Positions 1 to 5,821 of a stretch of DNA of 5,906 bases are shown one piece after another. Location of the stretch: contig CAZQCV010000029.1 in the NCBI GenBank assembly GCA_964591665.1, positions 1 through 5,906 on the forward strand. Reading direction: 5' to 3'. Made by a program: the position numbers and the translations under genes. Each line of letters starts with the position of its first letter. Positions within the stretch are counted from its first letter, which is position 1. This DNA comes from CAZQCV01 sp964591665 (GTDB lineage: Bacteria > Patescibacteriota > Minisyncoccia > Phycocordibacterales > UBA9973). The notes beneath the pieces are model-generated. The model ran no database searches and was not told the origin of the DNA. It saw only the letters and a list, made by a program, of their open reading frames with translations.

Positions 1-111
1 CCTGCAAAATGGATGGCGACATCAACAGATGTGTATGAATTGGTCAACTTCTTCGAACAACAAAACACAAGCTACGAGGTTGATGCTCATGGACACACTA
101 AGGAACAATAA
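1..111 (+). CDS. C-terminal fragment of an unidentified protein
   Basis: An open frame runs from the first base of the window to a TAA at 109-111, followed at once by TAG, giving 36 residues that begin PAKWMATSTDV and end HGHTKEQ. The segment is hydrophilic and mixed in charge, with a short helix-like stretch (VYELVNFFEQQ). It has no signal, membrane segment or motif that I can tie to a family. A well-formed terminator starts 8 bases after the stop codon, which supports this being the true 3' end of a gene rather than a chance frame. The function is unknown because the diagnostic part of the protein lies upstream of the window. Confidence 0.72.
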   Translation, partial: PAKWMATSTDVYELVNFFEQQNTSYEVDAHGHTKEQ

Positions 112-119
112 TAGTTAGA

Positions 120-149
120 AAATAAGCTGTGGAAACGGCTTATTTTTTT
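120..149 (+). terminator. Rho-independent terminator of the upstream gene
   Basis: AAATAAGC (120-127) pairs perfectly with GCTTATTT (138-145). A T-G wobble and a G-C pair extend the stem inward to a six-base loop. Seven T's at 143-149 form the U-tract. It closes the partial gene ending at 111 and lies just before the promoter of the secreted-protein gene, so the two transcripts are probably separate. Confidence 0.85.
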
Positions 150-158
150 GCTCAATTC

Positions 159-169
159 TGTGGTATACT
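159..169 (+). promoter_or_regulatory. Extended -10 promoter of the secreted-protein gene
   Basis: TGTGGTATACT contains a TATACT -10 hexamer (164-169) preceded by TGG, an extended -10. No good -35 is visible, because that region overlaps the terminator stem. The ATG at 178 begins 8 bases after the hexamer, about where transcription should start, so the mRNA is probably leaderless or nearly so. The same 11-mer recurs at 4469-4479. Confidence 0.6.
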
Positions 170-177
170 TGCAATAT

Positions 178-2871
178 ATGAGAAATTTTATATACAAATG
201 TACGAGTTTTATAACTATACTTTCGCTTATCTCTACAAGTCTGTTTGTACTCACTACACCCAGTAGTTCTGAGGCGGCTATTACAGATTGTACTGCGGTA
301 GTAGGCAACCTCATACAGAATTGCGGTTTTGAGAACCCTGTAGGTGTACTTACTGGTGTAGAACACAACACTCCAACGCAAGATGTTCTAGACAATAACT
401 ATGCAGGTATACCTAACTGGCCAACTTTTGATGATGGAGGTAAACAGGGTAATGTTGGAGTACTCCACGATGATACGCTTATCCCATCCATCCAAGGAGT
501 TCGATACATTGATGTGTCTGGTCATACTTATGCGCCTGATTTTGTCGAGAAGGCTGGTATGGGTATTCAGCAGACAGTCACTGGTTTGACTATCGGAGCA
601 ACATATAATCTCAAGTTTGCTCAAGGATATTCAACATTTCTTCCAGCGTCAAAAGTAACCGTTCTTATAGATGGAATTCCAAGTACAGAAGGAGTGGGTG
701 GTTTCAATGTAAATAATTCTACACCTGGAACAACCAATCTTGTCTTTAATAAATGGAAAGAACAGCAAACCACATTTGTCGCAACAGCTACATCGGTTAC
801 TATTGCATTTCGAGGTGAGATAACAGGCTTAGGACGTGGCGATTTTGTCGATAATGTTGTACTCCTCCAAGTTCTCGACACTACTCCTCCTACATTGACA
901 ATTATTTCTCCTTCAAATGGTGCTGTTGTTTCTGGTCCATTTACTGCGACCATTTGTCCAAGTGAACCGATAACAGGTCTGACACTACCTGCTGATATTA
1001 TCGTTGGAAATGGTACACCTTCAGGTCTTACTGGCCCAACCGTTGTTCCGATCGCTACCTGTCCAGGTGGTGAGGTATATACAGTAACTATCACCCCTGC
1101 AGTAGAAGGAGTCGTTACGGTGGATATCCCAGCAACGAGCGTTCTTGATCTTGCAGGAAATGCAAACACAGCAGCTTCAAATACGCTCACGGTAACTTAT
1201 GACATAACTCCTCCAATATTTACAAATGTCCACATACAGTCAAATAATGCAAATCCATCATATGCAACAACAGGAGATACTGTAACGATCACCTGGACTG
1301 TCGATGTCGGTGGACCAGATATTCCTTTCTCAAGTAATGGTTACACAATTCAAAATCCTGGAAGTAGTATTTTGCCATCACCGAGCTGTACCGCTGGACC
1401 TATTCGAAGTTGCTCAGTATCTTTTGTGGTTGCCGCGGATACTGCCGAGGGACTCCTAGATTTTAATGTTAATGCCGAGAATAATGGTGTTACCCAAGCA
1501 CAAACAGGTTCTACCGACGGATCTTCTGTCACTGTTGATCGTACTCCACCTGTGGTGATTATTACTGCTCCAGTGGGGGGTTCTGAGGTAGGCCCTACTA
1601 TGGTTATTACTGGTCAATGTGAGTATTCACCAAGTGCATCTACAACAGTAACTATTTCAGGCTCTGGTTTTACTCCAAATCCAACTACTACAACCTGTAC
1701 ATCAGGAGGAACATTCACTACCTCTACGCTTACAAATTCAGGTGGAAATCCTACAATTATAGCGACTCAGCTTGATCTTGCAGGAAACACAGGATCTGAC
1801 ACCGAAAGCTATATTCTCACTTCCCCTCCAGTAGTAACTATCACTGGTCCTGCAGGTATCGTAGGGACTGGCGCAAACAATATCACTGGTACGTGTACCA
1901 CAACAAGTGGGACAGTAACTATTTCAGGCTCTGGTTTTACTCCTTCCTCTGGGACTACTTCTTGTATCGGAGGTCTATATACGTTTCCCATAACTATTAC
2001 TGGAAATACAACATTTAGCGTTTTTCAGACAAATGTCGCTGGTACTACAACAGTTAATGGTAGTACTTCTCTTCCTGTTGTGATTTCTGGTGGCGGTGGT
2101 GGCACACCACTGATAGATGTATGTAATAACATAGCAGATAATCAATTTTCTGTTCCACCAGGACTCACACGGGACCCAGTGACTGGATATTGTTATAGTA
2201 CACCGATCACAAATCCTCCAACCCAACAACCAACCACAAATACCAATCCTTCATCTGGACAGGGAACAGGGAACACGAGCGTACCAGCTACCTGTACGCC
2301 ATACCTCACAAGTTACATAAAACTCGGTGGCCAAAATGATCCAGAACAGGTAAAAAAGCTTGAAACTTTCTTAAACGAATTTGAAAATGCGAATCTTCCA
2401 GTAAATGGAACCTATGAAGAGGCTGATTTTCTAGCGGTGAAAAACTTCCAGTCGAAATATCTTTCGCACGTGCTTTCTCCATGGGGTATCAACTATGCAA
2501 CAGGATTTGTCTATCAAACTACACTTGCAAAGATAAATGCACTTGTCTGTGCAAAAAACAGTGGTTGTCCTCAATTTACAGAATACGTCCATGCAGGTGA
2601 TGTAAAAACTGAAGTCTCAAAAATTAAATCATTCTTCAATTTGATCAGACCAGAAAATAATTTTGACATTACAGACACTTCTGCAGACAGCAAGTTCGTA
2701 GATCAAGTGAGAAAATTCCAATCACGTTTTGCAACCTTCGTACTCGGCTCATGGGACCTTAGAGGTACCACTGGTTACTGGTACAAAACAACTCGCTACC
2801 AAGCAAATGATTTCATGGGTTGTAGAGAAAATCCAGTTACACTCGAAAATGGTAAGACTGTTGGATTCTAA
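178..2871 (+). CDS. Secreted multidomain Ig-like protein with tandem peptidoglycan-binding modules
   Basis: This encodes a protein of about 897 residues, exported and probably held on the cell wall. Residues 1-33 form a classical signal peptide: basic start MRNFIYK, a hydrophobic core, and likely cleavage after SEA. Residues 35-233 resemble a DUF642 or carbohydrate-binding-like beta domain (NLIQNCGFENP near the start, then GIQQTVTGLTIGATYNL). Then come about four Ig-like domains, beginning near residues 235, 343, 455 and 549, each opened by a PP-containing boundary (TTPPTLTI, ITPPIFT, RTPPVVII, SPPVVTI); the first has the LDLAGNANTAA ending common in bacterial Ig-like repeats. A GGGGG and Pro/Thr linker (about 638-705) leads to two peptidoglycan-binding-like modules at about 713-792 and 797-882. 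There is no C-terminal membrane anchor or sortase motif. ATG 178 is chosen over the in-frame TTG at 148, because TTG lies in the terminator U-tract and would spoil the signal peptide. A role in attachment or envelope structure is inference. Confidence 0.85.
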   Translation: MRNFIYKCTSFITILSLISTSLFVLTTPSSSEAAITDCTAVVGNLIQNCGFENPVGVLTGVEHNTPTQDVLDNNYAGIPNWPTFDDGGKQGNVGVLHDDTLIPSIQGVRYIDVSGHTYAPDFVEKAGMGIQQTVTGLTIGATYNLKFAQGYSTFLPASKVTVLIDGIPSTEGVGGFNVNNSTPGTTNLVFNKWKEQQTTFVATATSVTIAFRGEITGLGRGDFVDNVVLLQVLDTTPPTLTIISPSNGAVVSGPFTATICPSEPITGLTLPADIIVGNGTPSGLTGPTVVPIATCPGGEVYTVTITPAVEGVVTVDIPATSVLDLAGNANTAASNTLTVTYDITPPIFTNVHIQSNNANPSYATTGDTVTITWTVDVGGPDIPFSSNGYTIQNPGSSILPSPSCTAGPIRSCSVSFVVAADTAEGLLDFNVNAENNGVTQAQTGSTDGSSVTVDRTPPVVIITAPVGGSEVGPTMVITGQCEYSPSASTTVTISGSGFTPNPTTTTCTSGGTFTTSTLTNSGGNPTIIATQLDLAGNTGSDTESYILTSPPVVTITGPAGIVGTGANNITGTCTTTSGTVTISGSGFTPSSGTTSCIGGLYTFPITITGNTTFSVFQTNVAGTTTVNGSTSLPVVISGGGGGTPLIDVCNNIADNQFSVPPGLTRDPVTGYCYSTPITNPPTQQPTTNTNPSSGQGTGNTSVPATCTPYLTSYIKLGGQNDPEQVKKLETFLNEFENANLPVNGTYEEADFLAVKNFQSKYLSHVLSPWGINYATGFVYQTTLAKINALVCAKNSGCPQFTEYVHAGDVKTEVSKIKSFFNLIRPENNFDITDTSADSKFVDQVRKFQSRFATFVLGSWDLRGTTGYWYKTTRYQANDFMGCRENPVTLENGKTVGF
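1645..1676 (+). repeat. Exact 32-bp direct repeat, copy 1
   Basis: This stretch is identical to 1912-1943 and encodes TVTISGSGFTP inside the third Ig-like domain of the secreted protein. The copies lie 267 bp apart, which is 89 codons or one domain length, so they mark an internal domain duplication. Confidence 0.9.
1912..1943 (+). repeat. Exact 32-bp direct repeat, copy 2
   Basis: Second copy of the repeat at 1645-1676, in the same reading frame and at the equivalent place in the fourth Ig-like domain. The surrounding sequence of the two domains has diverged clearly, while these 32 bases have not. Confidence 0.9.
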
Positions 2872-2893
2872 ATTTTGCTTCCCTACAAACTTC

Positions 2894-2925
2894 AAAAGCA
2901 CCTTTTCTCGAGGTGCTTTTGTTTT
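2894..2925 (+). terminator. Rho-independent terminator of the secreted-protein gene
   Basis: AAAAGCACC (2894-2902) pairs perfectly with GGTGCTTTT (2912-2920) around a nine-base loop, and a T-A pair can shorten the loop to seven. A T-rich tract (TTTTGTTTT) follows. It lies 22 bases after the stop codon at 2871 and separates this gene from the methyltransferase downstream. Confidence 0.88.
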
Positions 2926-2945
2926 GTACTTCGTTCGATTTCCTG

Positions 2946-2951
2946 TATAGT
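2946..2951 (+). promoter_or_regulatory. -10 element of the methyltransferase gene
   Basis: TATAGT is one mismatch from the -10 consensus and is preceded by TG directly at its edge. A weak -35 candidate, TTGTAC (2924-2929), lies 16 bases upstream. ATG 2958 begins six bases after the hexamer, at the expected transcription start, and no Shine-Dalgarno is present; this fits a leaderless message. Confidence 0.5.
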
Positions 2952-2957
2952 ATGTGT

Positions 2958-3809
2958 ATGAATGCTGATTCAGAATATAATCTCATCGACTCGGGTGATG
3001 GTATGAAACTCGAACGCTTTGGACAATATGTTCTCGCAAGACCAGATCCACAAATACTCTGGCACAGGGCACTTACTCCTGCTATCTGGAATAATGCTGA
3101 TGCGAGATTTGTGAGAAAAGACGGTAATGCAAAATGGCTCCGTAGTCCGAAACTTCCGAAATCTTGGCCGATGCAGTTTTTCGGACTTACTTTCCTTGTT
3201 CGCCCAACAACTTTCAAACATACGGGTGTGTTTCCTGAACAATATGAAAACTGGGTATGGTTAGATAGAATAGTACGGAATTCAAAAAGGAAAGATATAA
3301 AAGTTCTGAATCTTTTTGGGTATACTGGTGGCGCAACACTTACACTCCTTCGCGCTGGAGCAGAAGTCTGTCACGTGGACGCGTCAAAGACTTCACTCGA
3401 ATGGGCGCGTGAAAACGCCGTACTTTCTGGTCTTGCTGACAGACCTGTACGGTGGATACTCGACGATGCAAAAGCATTTGTAAAAAGAGAAATAAAAAGA
3501 GGGAAAAAATACGATGGTATTGTTATGGATCCGCCAGCGTTTGGTCATGGGCCGAAAGGTGATGTCTGGAAACTCGAAGAAAATCTCTCAGAATTGCTAG
3601 AACTTTGTCGTGAGCTTCTTTCAGACAAACCACTTTTTTTTGTAGTGAATGGGTACGCATCTCATTTTTCTCATATCACCTATAGGCAATTACTCGAGCA
3701 GTCTTTGAAACTCTCTCATGGAGTATATGAATCAGGTGAGCTTGTTCTATCAGAAACAGATATGCGACGGGTTCTCGTAGCTGGTATATATGCACGGTGG
3801 TCTTGTTAA
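2958..3809 (+). CDS. Class I SAM-dependent methyltransferase, RlmI-like (COG1092 type)
   Basis: A 283-residue methyltransferase, probably cytoplasmic, that transfers a methyl group from S-adenosylmethionine; the likely substrate is rRNA, by family analogy only. The N-terminal part (LIDSGDGMKLERFGQYVLARPDPQ, interrupted here only by family-typical positions) matches a widespread group of about 285-residue bacterial enzymes. HTGVFPEQ is at residues 88-95, the SAM-binding motif I NLFGYTGG at 118-125, and the acidic SAM-ribose region HVDASK follows it. Motif IV is DPPAFG at 191-196, then GPKGDVWKLEENL, and the protein ends LYARWSC-like (IYARWSC). The region corresponding to motif VI reads FFVVNGYASHFS, with no cysteine, so m5C chemistry as in RlmI is doubtful. 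ATG 2958 (or ATG 2952, two residues longer) is preferred: the family homology begins there, and the in-frame GTG at 2913 lies inside the terminator stem. The nitroreductase follows 33 bases later with no terminator between. Confidence 0.85.
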   Translation: MNADSEYNLIDSGDGMKLERFGQYVLARPDPQILWHRALTPAIWNNADARFVRKDGNAKWLRSPKLPKSWPMQFFGLTFLVRPTTFKHTGVFPEQYENWVWLDRIVRNSKRKDIKVLNLFGYTGGATLTLLRAGAEVCHVDASKTSLEWARENAVLSGLADRPVRWILDDAKAFVKREIKRGKKYDGIVMDPPAFGHGPKGDVWKLEENLSELLELCRELLSDKPLFFVVNGYASHFSHITYRQLLEQSLKLSHGVYESGELVLSETDMRRVLVAGIYARWSC

Positions 3810-3829
3810 AAATATATTAGAAATTAAGA

Positions 3830-3835
3830 TAGACT
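3830..3835 (+). promoter_or_regulatory. Possible -10 element of the nitroreductase gene
   Basis: TAGACT matches four of six -10 consensus positions and ends seven bases before ATG 3843, the same spacing as at the two upstream genes. A better hexamer, TATACT (3837-3842), abuts the ATG and would put the transcript start inside the gene. Read-through from the methyltransferase gene is an alternative. Confidence 0.3.
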
Positions 3836-3842
3836 ATATACT

Positions 3843-4466
3843 ATGAGTTTTCTCTCACACCTCGATTGGCGTTATGCGACAAAAAAATATCAGGAGAAAA
3901 AAGTTTCTACTACTGATCTTCATAAAATTCTTGAAGCTATTCGTAAAGCTCCGTCAGCGCTTGGGCTCCAACCGTACCATGTTATTGTTGTCAGTGGTGA
4001 AAAGAAAAATGAGCTTATTGTTAATTCTAAGCAGACGGACAAACTCAATATGTCGCACCTACTAGTCTTTTGTATTCGTACAGATATTGATACTCACATT
4101 GAAATATTTCTCGATCATGTGGCACGTGCTCAAAATACTACACGTGAAGCAATTGTGTCATATGAAAAAATGATAAAAGATGGAATATCTAAGAAATCTG
4201 GAGACTCTTTGCATGCTTGGATAACTAGCCAAGCTTATATTGCACTCGGGTTTGGTCTCGCAGCAGCAGCAGAACTTGGAATCGATAGCTCTCCAATGGA
4301 AGGGTTTGATCCAAAATCATTTGCCGACATATTGCATCTTCCACCACATCTCGAACCAGTCGTTCTGCTTGGCCTCGGATATCGTGATTTGACTGATAGA
4401 GCACAGCCAGAGTTTCGGGCGAAAGTGCGGCTTCCAGAGGATTATCTCTTTTCATTTATATCATAA
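3843..4466 (+). CDS. NAD(P)H-dependent nitroreductase, NfsB-like
   Basis: A 207-residue flavoprotein of the nitroreductase family, which uses FMN and NAD(P)H to reduce nitro compounds, quinones or related electron acceptors in the cytoplasm, usually as a homodimer. The length is close to that of E. coli NfsB (about 217). The visible correspondences are: RYATKKY at residues 10-16 (the Arg and Lys that contact FMN phosphate in NfsB, R10 and K14), APSALGLQPYHVIVV at 36-50 (the NfsB SPSSTNSQPWHFIV block), SHLLVFC, a helix WITSQAYIALGFGLAAAAELGID, PMEGFDP at 151-157 (NfsB PIEGFD, FMN contact), and a C-terminal KVRLP corresponding to SRLP. The physiological substrate cannot be told from sequence. 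ATG 3843 gives the full family N-terminus. No Shine-Dalgarno is present, and the gene ends three bases before the next promoter-like element. Confidence 0.88.
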   Translation: MSFLSHLDWRYATKKYQEKKVSTTDLHKILEAIRKAPSALGLQPYHVIVVSGEKKNELIVNSKQTDKLNMSHLLVFCIRTDIDTHIEIFLDHVARAQNTTREAIVSYEKMIKDGISKKSGDSLHAWITSQAYIALGFGLAAAAELGIDSSPMEGFDPKSFADILHLPPHLEPVVLLGLGYRDLTDRAQPEFRAKVRLPEDYLFSFIS

Positions 4467-4468
4467 TA

Positions 4469-4479
4469 TGTGGTATACT
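4469..4479 (+). promoter_or_regulatory. Extended -10 promoter upstream of the nrdA fragment
   Basis: TGTGGTATACT is identical over 11 bases to the promoter at 159-169, with TATACT at 4474-4479 and TGG before it. Transcription would start near 4486, but no start codon sits there, unlike at the other genes. The next ATG (4517) is in a different frame from nrdA. It may be the original nrdA promoter, now joined to the middle of the gene. Confidence 0.5.
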
Positions 4480-4500
4480 AAGAGCACTCATTAGTAGTAA

Positions 4501-5766
4501 TTAAATTTTACGATCAATGTCCGCGCTCTTAATAACAATACAGGAACGATTCATGCTTCAAACCTCTGTACAGAGGTGACACTTCCTCAGAACAAAGACA
4601 ATATTGCTGTATGCAATCTTATTTCCATAAACCTTGCTCGACATGTTACAGAAGATAAGAATATTGATTGGAAGTTACTCGAAGAGTCAACACGATTGGC
4701 TATTCGTCAGCTTGATAACCTAATCGATGTGAACCGTCTTCCTATTGCAGAGGCAATAAAAGCTGATAAGGAGAATCGTGCCGTAGGTCTTGGGCTTATG
4801 GGTCTTGCGGATACGTTCGAGCAACTTGGATTTTCATACGAAGACCATGAAGCACATGACCTAACTGATAAAGTCTTTGAGTTTATCAGTTACATGGCAA
4901 TTGACGAAAGCGCTGACCTTGCAGCAGAACGAGGCGCGTATCAAAATTTCCAGGGTTCAGGATGGTCACAAGGTCTTGTCCCAATAGATACTTTGAAAAA
5001 AATAGAAGACGAACGCGGATTTCCTGTGACAACTGATACATTCTCAGCAAAGAATGATCCATCTCTTGATTGGGACGGACTTCGAATAAAAATAAAAAAA
5101 GGTATTCGTAACGCAACAGTGCTTGCTATCGCACCGAATGCAAACATTGGTCTTGTTGCAGGAACATCTCCAGGTATTGATCCACGATTTGCACAGATGT
5201 TTTCTCGAAACAAAATCTCAGGGAAATATCTCGAAGTGAATCCGAATCTTGTTCATGATTTGAAGGCACTCGAACTCTGGGATTCTGTGAACGAATCCAT
5301 TCTCAGCTCTCATGGTGATCTCGATGGTATTGATAGTATTCCAGAGAAAGTAAAGAAAATTTATAAAACTTCTTTTTCTACAAGTCCGTACGCGTTTATT
5401 GAGGTTGCTGCTCGTGCACAAAAATGGGTTGACCAGGCGATATCCCGAAACATGTATCTTGAAACTCGCGATGTTGAGGAAATCATGAAGATATATACAA
5501 CTGCATGGGAAAAAGGTTTGAAGACTACATATTATCTTCATATGAAACCAAAGCACACAGCGGAACAGTCGACTATTCGTGTAAACAAAGCCGAATCAAT
5601 AGGAAAACGAGGTTTTGCAGGATTATTCACAGCGACAGTAGCTCCAGCAATAGACTCGACTCTTATTGAAGAATCACCAACACCTGTTTCGGTTTCTCAT
5701 CCAGGAATCCGAGTTCACGCCATTGAAGATCCTCAAGATGCTATGATTTGTGAAGGTTGCCAATAA
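4501..5766 (+). CDS. nrdA: Ribonucleoside-diphosphate reductase alpha subunit, C-terminal half only (5'-truncated)
   Basis: About 421 codons encode the second half of a class I RNR large subunit, which reduces ribonucleotides to deoxyribonucleotides with the NrdB radical subunit. Homology begins near 4510 (TINVRALNNNTGTIHASNLCTE). The catalytic Asn, Cys and Glu of NLCTE are at 4561-4575 (E. coli N437, C439, E441), and the redox cysteine in AVCNL is at 4612-4614 (C462). The radical-transfer Tyr-Tyr pair is at 5530-5535, and the C-terminal shuttle pair is in CEGCQ at 5749-5763. The usual protein is about 750-850 residues, so roughly 350-450 are missing, including the partner cysteine (C225) and any allosteric N-terminal domain. 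TAG-TAG-TAA at 4492-4500 closes the frame upstream. No ATG, GTG or TTG precedes NLCTE; the first conventional start is GTG 4576, just after it. The rest of the frame is intact with conserved motifs, so decay, if any, is recent. It could be a split gene, a pseudogene or an assembly join. An nrdB-like gene follows. Confidence 0.85.
   Translation, partial: LNFTINVRALNNNTGTIHASNLCTEVTLPQNKDNIAVCNLISINLARHVTEDKNIDWKLLEESTRLAIRQLDNLIDVNRLPIAEAIKADKENRAVGLGLMGLADTFEQLGFSYEDHEAHDLTDKVFEFISYMAIDESADLAAERGAYQNFQGSGWSQGLVPIDTLKKIEDERGFPVTTDTFSAKNDPSLDWDGLRIKIKKGIRNATVLAIAPNANIGLVAGTSPGIDPRFAQMFSRNKISGKYLEVNPNLVHDLKALELWDSVNESILSSHGDLDGIDSIPEKVKKIYKTSFSTSPYAFIEVAARAQKWVDQAISRNMYLETRDVEEIMKIYTTAWEKGLKTTYYLHMKPKHTAEQSTIRVNKAESIGKRGFAGLFTATVAPAIDSTLIEESPTPVSVSHPGIRVHAIEDPQDAMICEGCQ
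4562..4577 (+). repeat. Perfect 16-bp palindrome over the RNR active-site codons
   Basis: ACCTCTGTACAGAGGT equals its own reverse complement. It covers most of the codons for the catalytic NLCTE motif of nrdA. As RNA it could form a six-pair hairpin with a GUAC loop, and as DNA it is a symmetric protein-binding or cleavage-type site. It may simply reflect codon choice. Confidence 0.9.
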
Positions 5767-5793
5767 TTAAAGTTTTATTAAATAATTGCGCAT

Positions 5794-5802
5794 TGGTATA
5801 AC
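5794..5802 (+). promoter_or_regulatory. Extended -10 promoter of the nrdB-like gene
   Basis: TGGTATAAC has a TATAAC hexamer (5797-5802) one mismatch from consensus, with TGG before it as in the promoters at 159-169 and 4469-4479. The ATG at 5822 is 19 bases downstream, which would leave a leader of about 12 bases. No terminator separates it from nrdA, so co-transcription is also possible. Confidence 0.45.
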
Positions 5803-5821
5803 AGTCTCTGCGCCACACATT

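Noticed and set aside
1..111. The 5' partial gene as the missing N-terminal part of NrdA
   Set aside because: The 36 residues show no RNR motif, and they end in tandem stops followed by a strong terminator.
148..180. TTG 148 as start of the secreted protein, ten residues longer
   Set aside because: The TTG lies in the terminator U-tract and upstream of the -10 element; ATG 178 gives a clean signal peptide with a basic N-terminus.
621..1190. Minus-strand 189-codon open frame
   Set aside because: It is antisense to the secreted-protein gene, with low-complexity Val/Pro/Thr composition mirroring the Ig-like repeats. It has no recognisable domain or promoter.
2913..2957. GTG 2913 as start of the methyltransferase
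   Set aside because: It lies inside the terminator stem and upstream of the promoter. Family homology begins only after ATG 2952/2958.
4492..4500. Stop-codon reassignment allowing read-through from ATG 4468 into nrdA
   Set aside because: It would require decoding TAG twice and TAA once, while TAA ends every complete gene in this window.
4467..4512. Split intein or group I/II intron 3' end before the nrdA fragment
   Set aside because: Only about 43 bases separate the nitroreductase stop from NrdA homology, with stop codons in frame. There is no room for a C-intein, and no intron core or domain V-like sequence is visible.
4517..4579. Twenty-codon frame MSALLITIQERFMLQTSVQR whose TGA overlaps GTG 4576
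   Set aside because: It is the shadow frame of conserved NrdA sequence. The GTGA overlap looks like translational coupling, but no ribosome-binding site supports it.
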